From the NCBI GenBank assembly GCA_902783935.1, contig CACZTA010000205.1, forward strand, positions 1 through 5,293: a stretch of DNA of 5,293 nt, in the 5' to 3' direction. The first letter of the stretch is position 1, and each line of letters starts with the position of its first letter. The notes beneath the pieces are model-generated. The model saw only the letters and a program-made list of their open reading frames with translations. It made no database searches and was not told where the DNA came from. The translations under genes were made by a program, and so were the position numbers. This DNA comes from an uncultured Lachnospiraceae bacterium. GTDB taxonomy: Bacteria; Bacillota; Clostridia; Lachnospirales; Lachnospiraceae. Shown one piece after another: positions 1 to 5,284 of this stretch.

Positions 1-25
1 AGTTCTCCCGGAAAGGACGGTACCA

Positions 26-418
26 ATGGAATGGAATTTTAAAAACGGCATTCCAATTTACAGCCAGATCATCGACGCCATGACCATGCGCATAGCGAGC
101 GGCTCCTACCAGCCCGGAGAGAAGCTCCCGTCTGTCAGGGATCTCGCGATGGACGCGGGCGTCAATCCGAACACCATGCAGCGCGCCCTCGCCGAGCTGG
201 AGCGCAGGGGGCTCGTCTACTCAGAACGCACAAGCGGAAGATATGTAACAAAGGAGGAAACAGTTTTGAATTCCTTACATGATGAGCTGGCAAAAAAATA
301 CTTTGATGAATTTGCAGCCAGCCTTCGAAAAATAGGCATGTCAGGCGAAGATATCGCCCGGGCTGTCACCGTGTGGATCGAAGAAATCAGGAAAAACGAG
401 GTGATGACAGATGAGTAA
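26..418 (+). CDS. GntR-family transcriptional regulator, YtrA subfamily
   Basis: A 130-residue DNA-binding regulator, probably an autoregulating repressor of the ABC transporter genes that follow. The N-terminus (residues 1-17, with PIYSQI) is typical of short GntR proteins. The winged helix covers about residues 11-78, with the recognition region LPSVRDLA (34-41), AGVNPNTMQRAL (44-55) and the wing ERRGLVYSERTSGRYV (59-74). Only a short helical tail of about 50 residues follows. That matches the YtrA type and rules out the large FadR or HutC effector domains. The ATG is supported by AAAGGA at 12-17, 8 bases upstream. The stop overlaps the ATPase start by 8 bases, so the genes form one operon. 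YtrA-type regulators commonly control exporters induced by wall-active antibiotics, but the inducer here is not visible. Promoter and operator would lie left of base 1. Family call is very secure; autoregulation is inferred. Confidence 0.95.
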   Translation: MEWNFKNGIPIYSQIIDAMTMRIASGSYQPGEKLPSVRDLAMDAGVNPNTMQRALAELERRGLVYSERTSGRYVTKEETVLNSLHDELAKKYFDEFAASLRKIGMSGEDIARAVTVWIEEIRKNEVMTDE

Positions 419-1106
419 AATAGAGATCAGCGGCCTGACCAGACGGTTCGGAAACATCACCGCCCTCGACGGCGTGACGCTGAATATCGATGAAGGCCGG
501 ATCGTCGGACTTCTCGGTCCGAACGGCAGCGGCAAAACCACACTTCTTAAAATCATGAACGGCCTCCTGACCCCGACAGAAGGGAGCATTCGCATAAACG
601 GGTTTGAGCCGGGCATCGAAACGCATAAAATCGTTGCATTCCTGCCTGACAGGAACGCGCTCCCGGACTATATGTCCACGGACAAACTGATCCGCCTCTA
701 CCAGGACTTTTTCGAAGACTTTGACCGCACGAGAGCCGAGGCGATGATCGACGACCTCGGAATCGACCGCAGCCAGGAGCTGAAGAAAATGTCCAAAGGC
801 ACAAAAGAAAAACTCCAGCTCTGCCTGGTCATGGCCCGGGATGCGGAAGTCTATCTGCTGGACGAGCCGATCGGCGGCGTCGATCCTGCGACAAGAGACT
901 ACATTCTGAGAACGATCATATCAAATTATAACGAAAATGCAGTCGTCATCATTTCCACTCACCTGATCGCCGATATTGAGTCGGTCCTCGACGATGTCAT
1001 TTTCATCAGAGAAGGGAAAATCATCCTGCATGAGCAGGCAGACACGATCAGGGAAGAAAAGGGTGCCAATATCGATCAGCTCTTCAGGGAGGTGTTCAGA
1101 TGCTAG
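411..1106 (+). CDS. ABC transporter ATP-binding protein (YtrB/BcrA-like)
   Basis: The 231-residue cytoplasmic ATPase of an ABC-2 type exporter; it would power the permease encoded next. Visible motifs in order: Walker A GPNGSGKTT (36-44), a Q-loop region AFLPDRNALP (76-85) with Asp80 where Gln is usual, the C-loop MSKGTKEKLQL (127-137) in place of LSGGQ, Walker B VYLLDEP (147-153) with catalytic Glu152, D-loop GGVDP (155-159), and switch His184 in STHL. It is a single nucleotide-binding domain without a long C-terminal extension, so a dimer is expected. The start is supported by GAGGTGA at 398-404 inside the regulator gene. The end overlaps the permease start by 7 bases. The SKG-type signature is common in GntR-linked exporters, so the protein is probably active. 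The substrate is unknown. Confidence 0.96.
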   Translation: MSKIEISGLTRRFGNITALDGVTLNIDEGRIVGLLGPNGSGKTTLLKIMNGLLTPTEGSIRINGFEPGIETHKIVAFLPDRNALPDYMSTDKLIRLYQDFFEDFDRTRAEAMIDDLGIDRSQELKKMSKGTKEKLQLCLVMARDAEVYLLDEPIGGVDPATRDYILRTIISNYNENAVVIISTHLIADIESVLDDVIFIREGKIILHEQADTIREEKGANIDQLFREVFRC

Positions 1107-1861
1107 GAAAATTACTTAAATATGAAATACCCGCGCTGGGCCGGAAGCTTGTTCCGTTATTTATCGCATGGGCTGCCACGGCGGTCATGATCGGCATTCT
1201 CGTCGGTCCTGCCCAGGCAAAATCAAGCTTCATGATGATTCTGTCCGTCCTCATCTACATCGTGGTCGGGACCGCGATCTTCGTGATGACGGTGATCATG
1301 ATCATTCAGCGGTACAAAAACAGCCTGCTCGGCGACGAAGCCTACTTCAACATGGTCCTTCCGGTGAGCGCGTCGGCCCATATTGCCAACAAACTCATCT
1401 CCGCCCTGATCTGGATTATCCTGACTGCGGTGACGGCGTTTCTGACCGTCCTGATCATTACTTCGTTTGACCAGGGTTTCCTGGATTTCAACATCGACTG
1501 GAAGGCGCTTTTTGAGTCGCTGAACGCGAAAACCGTCGTCGCCGGCCTTGAATGGATTCTCATTTTTCTCGCCAGCTTCACAAAGACGGTCATGCAGATT
1601 TACACTGCGATCACAATCGGCCATCAGGCAAAGCAGCATGTGACGCTCATGTCCATCGGCGCCTACATCGGCATCCTGATCGCCGAAGGGCTGGTCAGCA
1701 GACTGCTCCTCGCGGTCTTCCCGGCCATGTTCCGGACCTCCGTCAACAGTTTTGAAGATGCCAGGATCATCCTGCTCCCGGCCCTCGCGACAGTGCTTAT
1801 CTTCTCGGCGGTTTACTTCTTCATCTGCAAATTCCTGATGGAGAAAAAACTCAACCTCTAA
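1100..1861 (+). CDS. ABC-2 type transporter permease
   Basis: A 253-residue integral membrane protein, the channel-forming partner of the preceding ATPase. Hydrophobic stretches at about 16-37, 46-70, 97-122, 147-175, 182-207 and 223-246 give six predicted membrane helices, with a basic N-terminal segment (MLGKLLKYEI) and a lysine-rich C-terminus. The cytoplasmic loop after helix 2 carries RYKNSLLGDEAYF (71-83) followed by LPVSASAHIANKLI (87-100). This resembles the YKN-x-DE-x-Y-x-LPVS region common in Firmicute ABC-2 permeases linked to GntR/YtrA operons. ATG 1100 has a strong Shine-Dalgarno AGGGAGGT (1086-1093) and overlaps the ATPase stop, pointing to translational coupling. A hairpin 27 bases after the stop ends the operon. 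The cargo (peptide, antibiotic, lipid or other) cannot be told from sequence. Confidence 0.92.
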   Translation: MLGKLLKYEIPALGRKLVPLFIAWAATAVMIGILVGPAQAKSSFMMILSVLIYIVVGTAIFVMTVIMIIQRYKNSLLGDEAYFNMVLPVSASAHIANKLISALIWIILTAVTAFLTVLIITSFDQGFLDFNIDWKALFESLNAKTVVAGLEWILIFLASFTKTVMQIYTAITIGHQAKQHVTLMSIGAYIGILIAEGLVSRLLLAVFPAMFRTSVNSFEDARIILLPALATVLIFSAVYFFICKFLMEKKLNL

Positions 1862-1887
1862 AGGTGACAGGTATCTTTTTTCATCAG

Positions 1888-1929
1888 AAATGCCCTTCCG
1901 TGCGGTGCGGACGCACAGGAAGGGCATTT
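1888..1929. terminator. Hairpin terminator between convergent genes, possibly bidirectional
   Basis: A perfect 12-bp stem (1888-1899 with 1918-1929) continues, after one bulged A at 1917, into a 5-bp GC-rich inner stem (1900-1904 with 1912-1916) around a 7-base loop. The right arm ends in four T on the + strand, so it suits termination of the ABC operon ending at 1861. It also lies downstream of the XRE-receiver gene that converges on it from 1969. The T run is short and mostly paired, so efficiency is uncertain. Outer pairings ATCAGA (1883-1888) with TCTGAT (1940-1945), and GGTATC (1870-1875) with GATACC (1943-1948), could enlarge or compete with the structure. The rest of the 107-base gap holds nothing else recognisable. 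Confidence 0.82.
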
Positions 1930-1968
1930 TAAGAGGGGATCTGATACCGGGTTTAAGAAAATGTCAAA

Positions 1969-2880
1969 TTATGTTTTATAAAGAAACTGTTTCATCGTCT
2001 CAAACAGCCTGTCCATAAAAAACGGCTTCTCCGTAAACGCATCCATCCCGGACTCCATCGCAAGCTTCCGGTCCCGCTCACAGGCATTTGCGGTAACGGC
2101 GACAATCGGGACGGACGCCTTCTTCGCATCAGGAAGCTGCCGGATCCGCCGGGTGGCTTCAAGACCGTCCATATTCGGCATCGCGATATCCATGAGAACC
2201 AGATCATAATAACCTGCAGGGGCTTCCGTGATCCTGTCCAGGCAGGCCTGCCCGTCCACCGCATATTCCGTCACGGCCCCGGTCTGCTTCAGGAGTTCCC
2301 CGGCGATTTCGCGGTTCAGCTCCATATCCTCCGCGATAAGGATTCTTTTTCCCGAAAAATCAAATCTTTCCGCGATGCTGACCCGGGAACCCGGCGGTTC
2401 CTTCAGAGACGCCTCCAGTGTCGCAGCGTTCTCGGAAACAGAGGTTCCCTGCATGGTAGAAACCGCCTGACAGACGACTTCCATGGCGCGGTTAATGGTT
2501 TTCAGCAGATATTCACCGGAAATGCGGATGCTCTGCAGATACTTCTGCATCAGTTCCCTGTCGTCAATGTGCATCTCCGCCATATCCACGCATCCGAGAA
2601 TCATGTGCAGCGGTGTCCGGAAATCAGAGGACATCTCATAAATCTGCTCCAGTCTCGACGGATGTCCTTCATCGATACTTTCATTTAAAAGATCATTCAC
2701 GCTGACCCCAAGGCAGTCGGCCAGCTTCGGAAACAGGGCTATGTCCGGATATGAAAGGTCCCGCTCCCATTTCGATACGGCTTTATCTGTCACGCCAAGC
2801 TTAGCTGCCAGCATGGCCTGCGTCATATTGTTCTGAGTCCTGAGGGAGCGGATATAGGACCCGAGCGTAGAGTGTTTCAA
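1969..2880 (-). CDS. XRE helix-turn-helix / degenerate histidine-kinase DHp / receiver-domain regulator
   Basis: A 303-residue three-part regulator. Residues 6-67 form an XRE (Cro/CI-type) DNA-binding domain with MTQAMLAAKLGV, TDKAVSKWER and LGVSVNDLL. Residues about 76-136 look like the dimerisation and phosphoacceptor (DHp) helices of a histidine kinase: MSSDFRTPLHMILG aligns with the usual MSHEIRTPLNAILG, and SGEYLLKTIN matches the second helix. The phosphorylated His is replaced by Ser85. No ATP-binding kinase domain follows, only a linker of about 40 residues. Residues 178-302 form a full receiver domain: acidic pair Glu184-Asp185, phosphoacceptor Asp231 in LVLMDIAMPNMDG, Thr263, Phe282 and Lys285 in EKPF. 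I infer a DNA-binding response regulator that dimerises through the DHp remnant and is phosphorylated in trans; no kinase is nearby. The start is TTG: an in-frame TGA lies two codons upstream and the Shine-Dalgarno spacing is 9. Targets are unknown; autoregulation is plausible. Confidence 0.93.
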   Translation of the reverse strand: MKHSTLGSYIRSLRTQNNMTQAMLAAKLGVTDKAVSKWERDLSYPDIALFPKLADCLGVSVNDLLNESIDEGHPSRLEQIYEMSSDFRTPLHMILGCVDMAEMHIDDRELMQKYLQSIRISGEYLLKTINRAMEVVCQAVSTMQGTSVSENAATLEASLKEPPGSRVSIAERFDFSGKRILIAEDMELNREIAGELLKQTGAVTEYAVDGQACLDRITEAPAGYYDLVLMDIAMPNMDGLEATRRIRQLPDAKKASVPIVAVTANACERDRKLAMESGMDAFTEKPFFMDRLFETMKQFLYKT

Positions 2881-2888
2881 GTGTCATT

Positions 2889-2895
2889 ACCTCCC
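2889..2895 (-). promoter_or_regulatory. Ribosome binding site selecting a TTG start
   Basis: On the - strand GGGAGGT lies 9 bases before the TTG at 2880. An ATG at 2885-2887 is nearer but only 2 bases from the GGAGG core and in another frame; it would yield a 28-codon ORF with no resemblance to any domain. An in-frame TGA at 2884-2886 blocks any start further upstream. The next in-frame ATG (residue 19) would cut into the helix-turn-helix. TTG 2880 is therefore the only sensible start. Confidence 0.85.
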
Positions 2896-2903
2896 GTCCC
2901 CAA

Positions 2904-2932
2904 AATATAACACGGAACGGGCAGCCGTACAA
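2904..2932 (-). promoter_or_regulatory. Putative sigma-A type promoter of the XRE-receiver gene
   Basis: On the - strand TATATT (2904-2909) fits the -10 element at 5 of 6 positions. It is preceded after 17 bases by TTGTAC (2927-2932), a weak -35 element (3 of 6). Transcription would begin near 2897, giving a leader of about 17 bases that contains the ribosome binding site. It lies in the gap between the amidase stop and this gene, so the regulator can be expressed on its own, although read-through from the amidase is not excluded. Assigned by eye only. Confidence 0.55.
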
Positions 2933-2938
2933 TCGACG

Positions 2939-2977
2939 GATGGTTTACAGTCCGGGAGGAACCGGCAGATGGTTTAC
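2939..2977. repeat. Two direct copies of GATGGTTTAC, 29 bases apart
   Basis: GATGGTTTAC occurs at 2939-2948 and again at 2968-2977. The right copy includes the amidase stop codon (2974-2976), and the left copy lies 6 bases upstream of the proposed -35 of the XRE-receiver promoter. The positions, centred near -46 and -75 relative to the predicted start point, would suit a regulator binding site, for instance autoregulation. Two exact 10-mers this close are unlikely but not impossible by chance. No strong terminator was found for the amidase in this gap; CCGG/CCGG arms around 2952-2965 give only 4 pairs. Confidence 0.4.
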
Positions 2978-4434
2978 CGGCTGAGCGGAATCTCATAAGA
3001 CCACGGCTGGATTTCTTCAAATGCATGCGACACCGCCAGCACATCCTCATCCCGGAACCGGCGTCCGATCACCTGCATCCCCGCCGGAAGCCCCGCTGCC
3101 GTGAGGCCGGCCGGTACAGAAGCCGCCGGATTGCCGGTGAAATTTTCAAAATAAGTCTGGCAGAAACCGATCAGCGGCTCGACCGCCTCCCCGTTGAAAA
3201 CCGTCGGGCCGACTGTGTTGCGGCCGGCTGTATTTTTCACGGGAGGACAAATCGTCACCGGTGAGATGATAATGTCATAGTCCGCAAAAATATCCTCCTG
3301 CGCGTCAAGAATCTCCGTGCGCAGGTCATTAAAGCGGCGGTAATCCATGATCGTGGCGGCGGCAGCGCGTTCATTCCAGTAAATGAACTCCTCCGGCAGC
3401 TCCTCCCTGTGGTCGCGCACGAGATCAAAACCGTCCCGCTTCCACAGCTCGAGGTCAATCGCCGTGTCAATGCAGATGCTCAGGCACCAGAGCTCCGCAT
3501 AGTCCATCTGCGTATGCGGAAACCGGAAATGCACCTCCTCCACATGCGCCCCCGCCTCTTCCAGCCGGTATGCCGCCCTGCGCACGATGTCCGCGATTTC
3601 CGGGTCCGTCGGGAAGAGATCGAAATCAGGCGTGAAGGCGATCCTCCAGCCCCGGACCGGCTTCTTCATCAGCTCCGTGAAATCCCGTCTGCCGTAATAG
3701 AGGCTCATCGGATCGCGCGGATCGTAAACCGCCATATAGTTCAGCATCACGGCGCTGTCTTCCACCGTGCGGGTGATGGCGCCGTTAAAACAGTATGGAT
3801 GCGTCGCCGTCCAGCCGTCCGGCCTGCAGACGCTCGGGATCGTCCCGATGGACGCCTTGAATCCGTAACAGCCGCACCAGGAAGACGGAATCCGGATCGA
3901 TCCGCCTCCGTCCGATCCTTCCCCTATGGGAATGAGCCCGTCCGCCACCGCTGCCGCGCTCCCGCCGGAAGACCCCCCGCTGTTGTACGCCGTGTTGAAC
4001 GGGTTGCAGGTAGGGCCGTAGAGCTTGTTGTCCGTCGTCCCCCGGAAGGCAAATGCCGGTGCATTCGTCTTGCCGACCGCAATCGCGCCGGCTCTCCGCG
4101 CAGCCTGCCAGAACATGGAATCCGCCTCGTCCGTGCGGATCAGGGAGCGCACGCCGCCGTGCGAATTCGTCCAGCCTTTCTTCGACGGCAGGAAATCCTT
4201 GAGCCCGACCGGCACACCGGAAAGCGGGCCGGGGGTTTCGCCGGCCGCAAGACGCTTCTCAAGGCGCCGGGCTTCCTCCCGCGCCTCGTCAAACTTTGTG
4301 TAAACAAAAGCATTCAGGCCCGGATTCCGCCGCTCAATCCTCTCCGCAAAGTAATCAATTACTTCCGTCGGGGAAATGCGGCCGCAGTTTACCTCGCGTC
4401 CGAGCTGAATGCCTGATAATAATTCCATCTGCAT
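2974..4434 (-). CDS. Amidase-signature family hydrolase
   Basis: A 486-residue, probably cytoplasmic amidohydrolase with no signal peptide. It carries the full amidase-signature triad, numbered from the Met at 4434: Lys79 in VGLKDF, cis-Ser155 in SGGSSGGSAAAVA, and nucleophile Ser179 in DGGGSIRIP. The spacing of 24 residues between the two serines matches the family. The N-terminal helix region (ISPTEVIDYFAERIERRNPGLNAF) and the C-terminal GNPAASVPAG and GLPAGMQVIG segments are also typical, and the length matches stand-alone amidases such as the NylA type rather than GatA being certain. No gatB or gatC is adjacent, so a role in Gln-tRNA formation is unlikely. Substrate is unknown. I prefer ATG 4434 because GGAGG lies 7 bases upstream; an ATG at 4455 adds 7 residues but has no Shine-Dalgarno site. 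It probably shares a transcript with the upstream transporter gene. Confidence 0.93.
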   Translation of the reverse strand: MQMELLSGIQLGREVNCGRISPTEVIDYFAERIERRNPGLNAFVYTKFDEAREEARRLEKRLAAGETPGPLSGVPVGLKDFLPSKKGWTNSHGGVRSLIRTDEADSMFWQAARRAGAIAVGKTNAPAFAFRGTTDNKLYGPTCNPFNTAYNSGGSSGGSAAAVADGLIPIGEGSDGGGSIRIPSSWCGCYGFKASIGTIPSVCRPDGWTATHPYCFNGAITRTVEDSAVMLNYMAVYDPRDPMSLYYGRRDFTELMKKPVRGWRIAFTPDFDLFPTDPEIADIVRRAAYRLEEAGAHVEEVHFRFPHTQMDYAELWCLSICIDTAIDLELWKRDGFDLVRDHREELPEEFIYWNERAAAATIMDYRRFNDLRTEILDAQEDIFADYDIIISPVTICPPVKNTAGRNTVGPTVFNGEAVEPLIGFCQTYFENFTGNPAASVPAGLTAAGLPAGMQVIGRRFRDEDVLAVSHAFEEIQPWSYEIPLSR

Positions 4435-4441
4435 AGGTTTT

Positions 4442-4446
4442 CCTCC
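4442..4446 (-). promoter_or_regulatory. Ribosome binding site of the amidase
   Basis: GGAGG on the - strand, 7 bases before ATG 4434, decides between the candidate starts at 4455, 4434 and 4428. Its first two G bases can also pair in a 7-bp hairpin with one bulge (4466-4473 with 4445-4451), which could reduce access for the ribosome. The hairpin role is inference. Confidence 0.65.
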
Positions 4447-4451
4447 GGGCG

Positions 4452-4481
4452 TCATCCGGCTGAACCGCCCCGGCCCGTCAA
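4452..4481 (-). CDS. Possible 9-codon leader ORF before the amidase
   Basis: A good Shine-Dalgarno AAAGGAG (4490-4496) sits directly after the transporter stop and has no obvious large gene to serve. Eight bases later a TTG opens a 9-codon frame ending in TGA at 4452-4454, which overlaps the ATG at 4455 in an ATGA arrangement. Translating it could deliver ribosomes to the amidase start or open the hairpin covering the amidase Shine-Dalgarno site. The product, Gly-rich and very short, has no recognisable function. The alternative is an ATT start at 4482 in frame with the amidase. Both are weak; this may be chance. Confidence 0.2.
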   Translation of the reverse strand: MTGRGGSAG

Positions 4482-4500
4482 TATTTTTTCTCCTTTATCA

Positions 4501-5259
4501 TCACTCCGTCTGCAGTTTCGTCCGCCGGATCAGGTCCAGATAATTCTGGCCGACTTTATCCGCTTCCCATTCCCGCGAAACTCTGTAGCCGACCGGCGAG
4601 AAGACCGCCTCGGCCAGTACTTCGATCAGCATGGACGTAGTGGAGCAGATCAGCACCTGCGTCCAGTTCCAGCCGAAAAAGACATGCGAGACAAGCGCGG
4701 AGAAGACAAAATTATCAATCCACTGGGCGATGCAGGAAGAAATCAGGCTTCTTGCCGCAAATCCCTTATAATCTCCGCGGTCGGCGATTTTTCCGATCGA
4801 GACGTTCAGCAGGGAATTGGCGATCCCGGACACCAGCATGGCCGCTGCCGATCCGAAGACGACATACCAGGTGCTGCTGAATGTACTGTCGAGGCCCATG
4901 TGAATCAGCTCACCCGTCACTGCGTCGGGAGCGCTGTAATAAGCTGCCCAGCGGCCCGGCGCCATGCAGAGCACGCGGAAAATGACCGCGGTCGCGACAT
5001 TCACAAGCATCGCAATAACGGTGATCGTAGCGGCGGCTTTCGCGCCGAACCGCTTGCATATGCAGTCCATGCACAGGAACGAGATCCATGACAGGGCCAG
5101 GCCGCTGTTAATGCAGAAATATGCGGACCGGTAGAGCTCCCTGCCGGCCATCAGGTTCATGCAAACCACAGAAAGAATAAAAATCGTGAGAACCATGGAA
5201 GGGATGTTTCTGAGCAGTGACCTGCACTCCTCCCATTCGCTTCGGATTACACTCATCAT
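4501..5259 (-). CDS. VUT-family membrane transporter, probable queuosine-precursor transporter (YhhQ-like)
   Basis: A 252-residue integral membrane protein of the VUT family (formerly DUF165, Pfam Vut_1). Known members such as YhhQ import queuosine precursors (preQ0, preQ1 or queuine) used for tRNA wobble-base modification. Six hydrophobic segments are visible at about 20-38, 46-66, 75-98, 129-155, 168-192 and 200-225. Family-like features are NIPSMVLTIF (18-27), SVVCMNLMA (30-38), SFLCMDCICKRFGAKAA (60-76) and the polar helix SSCIAQWIDNFVF (174-186) with Gln179 and Asp182. The first of two adjacent ATG codons is preferred because AAGG (5270-5273) lies 10 bases before it. It precedes the amidase on the same strand without an intervening terminator. 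The family is secure; the queuosine substrate is known from relatives only, and no que or tgt genes are in the window. Confidence 0.87.
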   Translation of the reverse strand: MMSVIRSEWEECRSLLRNIPSMVLTIFILSVVCMNLMAGRELYRSAYFCINSGLALSWISFLCMDCICKRFGAKAAATITVIAMLVNVATAVIFRVLCMAPGRWAAYYSAPDAVTGELIHMGLDSTFSSTWYVVFGSAAAMLVSGIANSLLNVSIGKIADRGDYKGFAARSLISSCIAQWIDNFVFSALVSHVFFGWNWTQVLICSTTSMLIEVLAEAVFSPVGYRVSREWEADKVGQNYLDLIRRTKLQTE

Positions 5260-5278
5260 CGGCTGTTTTCCTTACCTT

Positions 5279-5284
5279 ATTATA
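5279..5284 (-). promoter_or_regulatory. Putative -10 element upstream of the VUT transporter gene
   Basis: A perfect TATAAT on the - strand, 19 bases before the ATG at 5259. Transcription would start near 5272, leaving a leader of only about 12 bases with the AAGG Shine-Dalgarno at its 5' end. The matching -35 would fall beyond base 5293, outside the window, so the promoter cannot be confirmed. If another promoter further upstream is used, a leader riboswitch could lie outside the window. Confidence 0.4.

Noticed and set aside
1223..1927. Open frame of 234 codons on the - strand across the permease and the terminator
   Set aside because: Asp/Glu/Arg/His-rich translation without motifs; it runs through the terminator hairpin and lies opposite a well-supported membrane protein gene.
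1992..2264. Second - strand frame inside the receiver domain, and the + strand frame at 2228-2470
   Set aside because: Both are shadows of the receiver and DHp coding sequence; Trp/Arg-rich or Ser-rich translations with no recognisable family.
2804..2887. 28-codon ORF starting at the ATG at 2885-2887 on the - strand
   Set aside because: Its ATG is only 2 bases from the GGAGG core, it ends inside the helix-turn-helix gene, and its product resembles nothing known. Kept only as a possible modulator of the TTG start.
3409..4416. Long open frame (335 codons) on the + strand antisense to the amidase gene
   Set aside because: The translation is Arg/Pro/Ala-rich with no domain motifs, and the opposite strand encodes a clear amidase. 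A high-GC gene with strong codon bias readily leaves such antisense frames open.
2974..4434. Reading the amidase as GatA of the Asp/Glu-tRNA amidotransferase
   Set aside because: It shares the amidase-signature core, but no gatB or gatC is adjacent and the sequence outside the core looks like stand-alone amidases; the transporter neighbour also argues against it.
4466..4481. TTGACG on the - strand as a -35 element for an amidase promoter
   Set aside because: At the proper 16-18 base spacing there is only GC-rich sequence with no -10-like hexamer, so co-transcription with the transporter is more likely.
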